Shown here piece by piece: positions 1-5,012 of a DNA stretch of 5,012 nt (its first letter is position 1; the number at the start of each line of letters is the position of its first letter). The stretch is from an uncultured Pelagibacteraceae bacterium (GTDB taxonomy: Bacteria; Pseudomonadota; Alphaproteobacteria; Pelagibacterales; Pelagibacteraceae). The notes under the pieces were generated by a model that was given only the letters and a program-made list of their open reading frames with translations, was not told the origin of the DNA and did not search any database. Made by a program: the position numbers and the translations under genes. The stretch lies in assembly GCA_902578175.1 (NCBI GenBank), contig CACHBY010000027.1:1-5012 (forward strand), in the 5' to 3' direction.

Positions 1-941
1 GAATACACAACTAAAAATAAAGATGTAAGTATTAGAATTGGAATAAAGAATGGCACTATGAATCTTTTATAAAGTTCCTGAAATAAATTATTCAGAGCAT
101 CGATACTACAATTGTGATTAATAAAAGTATTTTGTTTGGTATTTAAAGATAAATCTTTTTTAAAATATTTTTTTAGACAATCAATATGATTTTTTGTTTT
201 GGTTTCCTGCATTTTATCAACTGTCACAATATCAGTATTCAAAGATGATAGATTCAAGTCGGACTTAGAAAAATAAAAATTTGTAATTTTGTTATTTACA
301 CTATTGATTGTTTGTCCATCAAATAGCATTAATACTTGTGAGTTGATAAAATTTTTAAATTCACCTCTTTTTGCAATTGTTATCTGAAAGTCACCATTAA
401 TTTCAGTTTTTTTTAAATATAATTTTTCTAAAATACCATTATCAAATTTTTTCTCTGCATAAATAGTAAGTCCTTTTATATTATCATTAAATTTCTTTGG
501 CTTAACAAAACTGTCTAAAAAATCTACATTTGAAGTTCTTATGAGGGATCTTGATAGATTTTGAGTTTCTGGAACAATTATGATGGTTAATAATAATTGT
601 AAAATTGTAATAACTAATGAAATTTTGAGTAGAAAGTTAATCAAATGAATTTTTTCAACTCCAAAATTCCAAAAAATCATTAATTCATTATTAATTTCAT
701 ATTTGTTGATTACATAAAAAAAACTAAAAAAAATTACAAATGGTAGAATTTTAGTTATTATTTTTGGGAAACTCAGCAGCGAATAATTAATATAAACAAG
801 ATAATCCCTACCGTCTTCAACCATAATGTCCATATAGTTTACTGCTTGAAATATCCATATGATTATACTTGAACTTAAAAGAGCTACAGAAAAGAAAATC
901 ATACAATCATAAAGAAGCTTCCTAAATAAAATTTTTTTCAT
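1..941 (-). CDS. lptF: LPS export ABC transporter permease LptF (partial, C-terminus beyond window)
   Basis: I translated the minus strand from an ATG at 941-939. The frame stays open for 313 codons to the left edge, so the gene is cut there. The protein has the layout of the LptF/LptG (YjgP/YjgQ) family: transmembrane segments at about residues 15-33, 60-79 and 98-123, a largely polar stretch of about 165 residues that would be the periplasmic beta-jellyroll domain, and a returning hydrophobic helix from about 294. The segment around residues 84-97 (NNELMIFWNFGVEK) occupies the family's conserved cytoplasmic loop, usually an 'SELxxMRAAGxS'-like sequence that contacts the LptB ATPase. In the family, LptF and LptG with LptB extract LPS from the inner membrane and pass it to LptC/LptA. 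I prefer LptF to LptG because divergence from pepA is the classical lptF arrangement; lptG would be expected just left of the window. Members usually have about 350-400 residues, so the last helices are missing here. No Shine-Dalgarno sequence is visible. Confidence 0.85.
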   Translation of the reverse strand, partial: MKKILFRKLLYDCMIFFSVALLSSSIIIWIFQAVNYMDIMVEDGRDYLVYINYSLLSFPKIITKILPFVIFFSFFYVINKYEINNELMIFWNFGVEKIHLINFLLKISLVITILQLLLTIIIVPETQNLSRSLIRTSNVDFLDSFVKPKKFNDNIKGLTIYAEKKFDNGILEKLYLKKTEINGDFQITIAKRGEFKNFINSQVLMLFDGQTINSVNNKITNFYFSKSDLNLSSLNTDIVTVDKMQETKTKNHIDCLKKYFKKDLSLNTKQNTFINHNCSIDALNNLFQELYKRFIVPFFIPILILTSLFLVVY

Positions 942-972
942 TGAAATATGCTATTTTTATTCATATATAGCA
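941..972. promoter_or_regulatory. Candidate divergent promoter for pepA (and possibly lptF)
   Basis: On the plus strand TTGAAA (941-946) is followed, after exactly 17 bases, by TATATA (964-969). This is a good match to a sigma-70 type promoter, with a predicted transcript start near 976, about 26 bases before the preferred pepA start at 1002. TATATA is its own reverse complement. On the minus strand it is preceded by TGC, giving TGCTATATA (972-964), an extended -10 pattern that would start transcription near 957, some 16 bases ahead of the lptF ATG. No convincing minus-strand -35 is present. The sequences are seen directly; promoter activity is inferred, and in such AT-rich DNA chance -10 matches are common. 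Confidence 0.4.
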
Positions 973-1001
973 CTCTACTATTAATCAGTGTATTTAAATT
1001 T

Positions 1002-2465
1002 ATGACAATTCTTATTAACCATAAATATAACAAGTTAAAAAAAAATCCTAAAAATCTTGTATTTTTTGTAAATGAAAAGTTTAACATATCTGAATTAAGA
1101 AAAAATTTTACAAATTCAGAGTTTTCTTATGTTCAAGATATATTAAAAACGACAAATTCAAAAAAAAAAATACTAGCTTTTGAATTAAATTCAAAAAAAA
1201 AAGTTTTTTTAATTTCAATCTCTAAAGATTTGAAGTCATGTGATATTGAGAATTTAGGTTCAAATTTTCATAGTCATATAAATTATGACGACGGTGATGA
1301 TTATTTTGTACACTCAGATAGTATTAAATGTAAAATTGAAAATTTTATAGGATATTTTCTTCTTGGTTTAAAATTAAAATCTTATGAGTTTAAATTTTAT
1401 AAAACTAAAGAAAAAATAAAATTCATATCTATAAATGTAATTGGAAATAAAAATAAACTTTCAAGTCGAGAACAATTAAAATTTGAAGCTCTTGAAAGAG
1501 GAACTTTCACTACTAGAGATCTTGTGTCTGAGCCAGGAAATATATTGCATCCAGATGAATACGCAAAGAGATTAACTAAACTTAAAAAATATGGTTTGAA
1601 AGTGAATATATATGATGAAAAAAAACTTAAAAAACTTGGAATGAATGCTTTGCTTGGGGTAGGTCAAGGAAGTATTAGAGGTTCTTATTTGGTAACTATG
1701 GAATGGAATGGTTTAAAAAATAATTCAAAACCTTTAGCTTTTGTAGGTAAAGGAGTTTGTTTCGATACTGGAGGAATTTCACTTAAGCCAGCAAAATTTA
1801 TGGAGGATATGACTTACGATATGGCTGGTTCGGCAGTAGTTGTAGGGTTAATGAAAAGTTTAGCTCTTAGAAAAGCCAAAGTTAATGCTGTAGGTGTAGT
1901 GGGATTAGTTGAAAATATGCCAGGCGGTAATGCTCAAAGACCAGGGGATATAGTGAAGTCTTATAGTGGAAAAACTATAGAAATTCTAAATACTGATGCA
2001 GAGGGAAGACTAGTTCTTGCGGATGCATTAACATATACTGAGGAAAAATTTAAACCAAAAATTATTATAGATCTTGCAACATTGACGGGTGCAATTATAG
2101 TTTCATTAGGATCAGAATATGCAGGGTTATTTTCAAATAATGATCAATTGTCAAAAGAAATTATTAGTGCAGGAGACAAAGTTGAAGAAAAAGTTTGGAG
2201 AATGCCACTTAATAAAAATTTCGATAAATTAATTGACTCAAAAAAAGCAGATATGCAAAACATTAATTATGTTGGAGGAGCTGGCTCAACAACAGCGGCT
2301 CAATTTCTTCAAAGATTTATTTTAAGAAAAACACCTTGGGCTCATCTAGATATAGCAGGTATGGCTTTTTCAAAATATGGAGGAGCTTTAAATCCAGGAG
2401 GTGCTACAGGATATGGAGTAAGATTATTAAATAAACTTATAGAGGATAATTATGAGCAACATTGA
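1002..2465 (+). CDS. pepA: Leucyl aminopeptidase (M17 family, cytosol aminopeptidase)
   Basis: This is a two-metal cytosolic aminopeptidase that removes N-terminal residues from peptides and so recycles amino acids. Numbered from the ATG at 1002 (487 residues), an N-terminal M17 domain of roughly 160 residues, weakly conserved, precedes the catalytic domain. The catalytic domain carries GKGVCFDTGGISLKP with Lys250, Asp255 and Lys262, then Asp273 in YDMAG, and the signature NTDAEGRL with Asp332, Glu334 and Arg336. These match all the metal ligands and catalytic residues of E. coli PepA (K270, D275, K282, D293, D352, E354, R356). An in-frame ATG at 948 would add 18 residues, very hydrophobic (LFLFIYSTLLLISVFKF), which suits neither a cytosolic enzyme nor the promoter at 941-969. 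I therefore chose 1002, although no Shine-Dalgarno sequence is visible there. The gene overlaps ndk by 14 bases and is probably cotranscribed with it. E. coli PepA also binds DNA (Xer recombination, carAB control); nothing here shows that role. Confidence 0.95.
   Translation: MTILINHKYNKLKKNPKNLVFFVNEKFNISELRKNFTNSEFSYVQDILKTTNSKKKILAFELNSKKKVFLISISKDLKSCDIENLGSNFHSHINYDDGDDYFVHSDSIKCKIENFIGYFLLGLKLKSYEFKFYKTKEKIKFISINVIGNKNKLSSREQLKFEALERGTFTTRDLVSEPGNILHPDEYAKRLTKLKKYGLKVNIYDEKKLKKLGMNALLGVGQGSIRGSYLVTMEWNGLKNNSKPLAFVGKGVCFDTGGISLKPAKFMEDMTYDMAGSAVVVGLMKSLALRKAKVNAVGVVGLVENMPGGNAQRPGDIVKSYSGKTIEILNTDAEGRLVLADALTYTEEKFKPKIIIDLATLTGAIIVSLGSEYAGLFSNNDQLSKEIISAGDKVEEKVWRMPLNKNFDKLIDSKKADMQNINYVGGAGSTTAAQFLQRFILRKTPWAHLDIAGMAFSKYGGALNPGGATGYGVRLLNKLIEDNYEQH
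1154..1202 (+). repeat. Paired A-tract direct repeat inside pepA
   Basis: The 16-base unit AAATTC followed by ten A residues occurs at 1154-1169 and again at 1187-1202, 33 bases apart. The first tract extends to 11 A (1160-1170). Both copies are read in the same frame and encode Asn-Ser-Lys-Lys-Lys in the poorly conserved N-terminal domain of PepA. It may simply be low-complexity AT-rich coding sequence, but tracts of this length are prone to slippage in replication, transcription and sequencing. Confidence 0.7.
2441..2446 (+). promoter_or_regulatory. Shine-Dalgarno site for ndk within the pepA end
   Basis: AGAGGA lies 5 bases before the ndk ATG at 2452, inside the last codons of pepA. It is the clearest ribosome binding site in the window. 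It supports the ATG at 2452 as the ndk start even though it creates a 14-base overlap with pepA. Confidence 0.7.
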
Positions 2466-2862
2466 ACAAACTTTATCAATAATCAAGCCAGATGCTGTTG
2501 AAAGAAACCTTGAAAATGAAATAAAGGAGATATTTAAAAGTAATGGTTTTTTGATTTTAAAAGAAAAAAAAATTCAAATTGAAAAATCTGAAGCAGAAAA
2601 TTTTTATAAAGTGCATGAAACAAAGCCATTTTATAATGATTTGTGTGAATACTTATCTTCAGGCCCAATAGTTGTAATGGTACTTGAAAAAGAAAGTGCA
2701 GTTTTGGGAAATAGAGAATTAATGGGTGCAACAAATCCTAAAGATGCTGAAGAGGGCACAATTAGAAAGAAATATGGGATTTCAATCGATAAAAACTCTG
2801 TGCATGGATCTGACTGTGTTGAAAATGCAAAAATTGAAATTGATTTCTTTTTTAAAGACTAA
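2452..2862 (+). CDS. ndk: Nucleoside diphosphate kinase
   Basis: This enzyme transfers the gamma-phosphate of ATP to nucleoside and deoxynucleoside diphosphates through a phosphohistidine intermediate, balancing cytosolic NTP and dNTP pools. The 136 residues cover the whole family fold (usual bacterial length about 136-143). The N-terminal TLSIIKPDAV holds Lys12. Tyr52, Arg88 (GNREL), Thr94 (MGATNP), Arg105 (GTIRKKYG), Asn115 and the active-site His118 in NSVHGSD are all present, so it should be catalytically competent. The C-terminus ends in an acidic and aromatic stretch (EIDFFFKD). The start at 2452 is supported by AGAGGA upstream. It overlaps pepA by 14 bases in a different frame, which suggests one transcript and translational coupling, and meets purN tail to tail with an 11-base overlap. 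There is no room for its own obvious promoter outside pepA. Confidence 0.97.
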   Translation: MSNIEQTLSIIKPDAVERNLENEIKEIFKSNGFLILKEKKIQIEKSEAENFYKVHETKPFYNDLCEYLSSGPIVVMVLEKESAVLGNRELMGATNPKDAEEGTIRKKYGISIDKNSVHGSDCVENAKIEIDFFFKD

Positions 2863-3433
2863 AGACCCTCAAAATAGCTTTGGGATATAATTTATGCTCT
2901 TGAGTTAAAATTCTTTTTGCAAGACTACCTGGAGTATCTTTTTTTAAAATATTAACTTTTTTTTGAAGAATTATTTTTCCAGAATCTAATTTTGAATTTA
3001 CAAAATGCACAGTACATCCTGATTGTTTATCTTTATTTTCTATAGCTCTTTGATAAGTATTTAAACCTTTATATTTAGGTAATAATGAGGGATGAATATT
3101 TAAAATTTTACCATTAAAATTTTTAATAAAATTTTTTGAAAGTATTTTCATAAATCCTGCTAGGCATATTAATTTAATTTTATTTTTTTTTAGTTCATTA
3201 AGTAATTTTTTTTCAGCAGCATCTTTATTTTTAAAATTAATTATTTTTTTTTTTATTTTAAAAATAGCTCCATATTTTAAACCTTTAGCTAATTTATTGT
3301 TAGTAATTATCAAGTTTATAGAAATAGGTGATTTCTTTAATTTAGAAAACTTAATCAGTGATCTTAAATTACTTCCTGTTCCAGAGAAAAATACTGCAGT
3401 TTTTATTCTATTTGTTCCAGTTGATAGAACCAT
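2852..3433 (-). CDS. purN: Phosphoribosylglycinamide formyltransferase (GAR transformylase)
   Basis: PurN transfers the formyl group of 10-formyl-tetrahydrofolate to glycinamide ribonucleotide, the third step of de novo purine synthesis. The 193 residues match the family's size (E. coli 212) plus a roughly 10-residue N-terminal lead. FFSGTGSNLRSL (15-26) is the phosphate-binding loop for the substrate. LAGFMKILS (91-99) and NIHPSLLPKYKG (112-123) are family signatures. The catalytic triad Asn112, His114 and Asp150 (in LDSGKIIL) aligns with E. coli N106, H108 and D144. The stretch usually read as GLHTH is GLNTY here (Asn125, Tyr127), a change in an active-site loop. The only usable start is the ATG at 3433, which lies inside the 3' end of purM and gives a 26-base overlap; no strong Shine-Dalgarno sequence is seen, so translation is probably coupled to purM. 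The 3' end overlaps the ndk 3' end on the opposite strand. Confidence 0.95.
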   Translation of the reverse strand: MVLSTGTNRIKTAVFFSGTGSNLRSLIKFSKLKKSPISINLIITNNKLAKGLKYGAIFKIKKKIINFKNKDAAEKKLLNELKKNKIKLICLAGFMKILSKNFIKNFNGKILNIHPSLLPKYKGLNTYQRAIENKDKQSGCTVHFVNSKLDSGKIILQKKVNILKKDTPGSLAKRILTQEHKLYPKAILRVFSL

Positions 3434-4439
3434 TTAGTTTTACTTTATTTTTACCATTTATTATTTTTCCAATTACATAAGGTTTATAAGCTTTAGGAAA
3501 AAAACTTTGAATTTTATTCAAGTTTTTTTGGTTAATTATTAAACAAAAACCCACACCACAGTTAAAAGTTTTTAACATTTCATTTTCTGATATTCCATTT
3601 ATTTTGAGCCAATTAAATATTTTTAAAATTTTTATTTTATTTAAATCAATATCAGCTACCAAATTATCTGGTACAACCCTCATGATATTATCTGCAAGTC
3701 CTCCCCCAGTAATATTGGCACAACCATTAATAAGATTTTTTGAAATTAGATTTATTACTTCTTTCACATATATTTTTGTTGGTTTTAAAAGTTCTGATTT
3801 TAAATATTTATTTTTTTTAATATTAATTTTTTTTTTATTTATTAAATATCTTACTAGTGAGAAGCCATTTGAGTGTAATCCACTTGATGGAATTGCTAAT
3901 ATTAAATTATTTTTTTTTATTTTATTTTTATTTAATATTTTATTTTTATCAACAACACCAACAGCAAAACCAGCAATGTCAAATTTGCCTTTTGAATAAG
4001 TGCCTGGCATCTCTGCTGTTTCACCACCCACAAGATCACATTCTGAAATTTTACATCCTTTAAGAATTCCTTTTATGATTGATTTTAGTTTTGACAAATC
4101 AATCTTGTTTATTGAAATATAGTCTAAAAAAAAAAGAGGCTTTGCACCTTGAACAATTAAATCGTTCACACTCATAGCAACAAGATCAATACCAATTGTA
4201 TCAAATTTGTTTATAGAATTAGCTATTTCAATTTTGGTTCCAACACCATCTGTACAAGCAACTATTTGAGGTCGCTTAATGTTTCTTGGAATATTTGAAA
4301 TAGAACCAAAACCCCCAATATTAGAAAACTTTTTTTTGCCTTTTTTTTTTGATGATACTGATGAAATGAAATTTACAAACTTATCAGCTACTTTAATGTT
4401 AACACCACTTTTTTTATAGGTAAATTTTTTATTATTCAT
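3408..4439 (-). CDS. purM: Phosphoribosylformylglycinamidine cyclo-ligase (AIR synthase)
   Basis: PurM closes formylglycinamidine ribonucleotide to aminoimidazole ribonucleotide using ATP, the fifth step of purine synthesis. The 343 residues equal the usual length (E. coli 345). Family motifs appear in order: YKKSGVNI (8-15), GGFGS (42-46), ACTDGVGTKIEIA (61-73), IGIDLVAMSVNDLIVQGAKP (82-101), DLVGGETAEMPG (135-146), IPSSGLHSNGFSLVR (183-197), ITGGGLADNI (243-252) and FNCGVGF (292-298). The Asp- and Glu-rich motifs form the ATP and metal site of the PurM/PurL superfamily. A lysine block, KKKGKKK at 31-37, comes from an A-rich tract just before the GGFG loop. The gene is first in a purM-purN operon. 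Its ATG is 11 bases from the divergent gene at 4451, so its promoter must lie inside that neighbour's 5' end. I see no riboswitch or clear operator. Confidence 0.97.
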   Translation of the reverse strand: MNNKKFTYKKSGVNIKVADKFVNFISSVSSKKKGKKKFSNIGGFGSISNIPRNIKRPQIVACTDGVGTKIEIANSINKFDTIGIDLVAMSVNDLIVQGAKPLFFLDYISINKIDLSKLKSIIKGILKGCKISECDLVGGETAEMPGTYSKGKFDIAGFAVGVVDKNKILNKNKIKKNNLILAIPSSGLHSNGFSLVRYLINKKKINIKKNKYLKSELLKPTKIYVKEVINLISKNLINGCANITGGGLADNIMRVVPDNLVADIDLNKIKILKIFNWLKINGISENEMLKTFNCGVGFCLIINQKNLNKIQSFFPKAYKPYVIGKIINGKNKVKLNGSINWNK

Positions 4440-4450
4440 TACAATATTTT

Positions 4451-5012
4451 ATGAGGTGTTTTTTAAATTTTAATAAACTAAAGACTTTATATAATTTTTT
4501 TCTATTTCTTGCTTTATTAAATATTTTTTTTTCCACAGAAAATAGTGTTGCAAAAACATTTTCTGTAAAAGAAATAGAAATTTCATCTCCATTTAACGCT
4601 TCATTTGATAAAAATAAGATAATAAACCAAGGATTCGTAGAAGCATATGAAGAACTTATTTTAACCATTGCTCAGAGCAAAGATCAAAAAAAGCTTCAAA
4701 ATTCTTCAACTAAAGAAATCAAGAGTTTAGTTGAAACATTTTCTATTGTTCAGGAAAATTTTATTGATGAAATATATAACCTTACTTTGAATGTAGAATT
4801 TGATAAAAGAAGTTTTTTTGAGTTATTAGAAAAAAAAAATGTATTTCCTTCATCGATTATTGAAAAAGATTTAATTTTTTTTCCAATAGAAGTTGATGAG
4901 AAAAATAACAAAATTTTTCTTTTTTCGGAAAGTCAATTATTTAAAAATTGGAATTTAAGAAAGGAAAAATATCATCAATTAAATTATATTTTACCAAATG
5001 AAGATATTGATG
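4451..5012 (+). CDS. Exported DUF2066-type protein of unknown function (partial, C-terminus beyond window)
   Basis: The frame is open from the ATG at 4451 to the right edge, giving 187 residues of a longer protein. The N-terminus is a clear signal peptide: a basic start, a hydrophobic core at about residues 14-27 and a likely signal peptidase I site after SVA (cleavage between Ala34 and Lys35). The mature start, TFSVKEIEIS then a helical 'INQGFVEAYEELI' stretch (58-70) and a later 'LTLNVEFDKRSFFELLEKKNV' region (111-131, strand then helix), resembles proteins annotated as DUF2066. I recall that family in alphaproteobacteria beside purM and upstream of the replication regulator gene hda; I assign it by pattern and location, not by a search. 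Its function is unknown; export to the periplasm or outer envelope is the only role-related fact seen. There is no Shine-Dalgarno before the ATG and no other good start before the signal peptide. Confidence 0.75.
   Translation, partial: MRCFLNFNKLKTLYNFFLFLALLNIFFSTENSVAKTFSVKEIEISSPFNASFDKNKIINQGFVEAYEELILTIAQSKDQKKLQNSSTKEIKSLVETFSIVQENFIDEIYNLTLNVEFDKRSFFELLEKKNVFPSSIIEKDLIFFPIEVDEKNNKIFLFSESQLFKNWNLRKEKYHQLNYILPNEDID

Noticed and set aside
948..1001. Membrane anchor or signal peptide on PepA
   Set aside because: The hydrophobic residues come from the stretch before the more likely start at 1002, where the promoter elements lie; M17 aminopeptidases are cytosolic.
2534..2734. Minus-strand open frame of 66 codons inside ndk
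   Set aside because: It lies wholly opposite the conserved ndk coding sequence, has no family resemblance and reads as a complement of real codons.
2864..2885. CCCTCAAA...TTTGGG imperfect inverted repeat near the ndk/purN junction as a terminator
   Set aside because: The stem is short and bulged and lacks a following T-run on either strand; it also lies in purN coding sequence.
3241..3260. T-runs as intrinsic terminators
   Set aside because: Long T-runs at 3244-3254, 4341-4350 and elsewhere lie inside conserved coding frames and have no GC-rich stem before them; they reflect lysine codons on the minus strand.
3604..4063. Two plus-strand open frames, 3604-3999 and 3857-4063, inside purM
   Set aside because: They are antisense to well-conserved PurM motifs; their Phe/Leu/Ile-rich translations are what complemented Lys- and Asn-rich codons produce.
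4432..4668. Minus-strand open frame of 78 codons overlapping the DUF2066 start
   Set aside because: It is antisense to the signal peptide and mature start of the plus-strand gene and has no recognisable motif; the plus-strand frame is far longer and protein-like.
1..5012. Mobile element, prophage, CRISPR or defence system
   Set aside because: No transposase, integrase, terminal inverted repeats, spaced repeats or toxin-antitoxin-like pair was seen; all genes are housekeeping or conserved and share the same base composition.

Overview
The window is a compact, very AT-rich stretch of bacterial chromosome. Almost every base is coding, the coding strands are crowded with A-runs, and Lys, Ile, Asn and Phe dominate the proteins. 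The gene set and order (lptF / pepA-ndk / purN-purM / DUF2066) fit a streamlined alphaproteobacterium, most likely a SAR11 (Pelagibacterales)-type marine cell. That placement is inferred from composition and gene neighbourhood, not from a phylogeny. All genes look intact apart from the two cut by the window edges. I see no tRNA, rRNA, mobile element, CRISPR array or phage gene.

Layout. (1) 1-941, minus: the N-terminal part of an inner-membrane LPS-export permease (LptF), running off the left edge. (2) 942-1001: a 60-base divergent gap with a good promoter candidate for pepA; its symmetric -10 may also serve lptF. (3) 1002-2465, plus: leucyl aminopeptidase PepA (an upstream ATG at 948 is open but probably not the start). 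(4) 2452-2862, plus: nucleoside diphosphate kinase Ndk, overlapping pepA by 14 bases. (5) 2852-3433, minus: PurN, meeting ndk tail to tail with an 11-base overlap. (6) 3408-4439, minus: PurM, transcribed before purN and overlapping it by 26 bases. (7) 4451-5012, plus: start of an exported DUF2066-type protein, divergent from purM with 11 bases between them and cut by the right edge.

Functionally, purM and purN encode two steps of de novo purine synthesis (AIR synthase and GAR transformylase) and form a coupled operon. Ndk balances the NTP/dNTP pools that purine synthesis feeds. PepA recycles peptides in the cytoplasm. LptF is part of the ABC transporter that extracts lipopolysaccharide from the inner membrane. 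The DUF2066 protein is of unknown function. No new biological system is evident. The points worth a second look are gene-boundary economy (overlaps, a bidirectional promoter candidate, possible leaderless start), long A-tracts in coding sequence, substitutions in the PurN GLHTH motif, and the apparent absence of holC between pepA and ndk.
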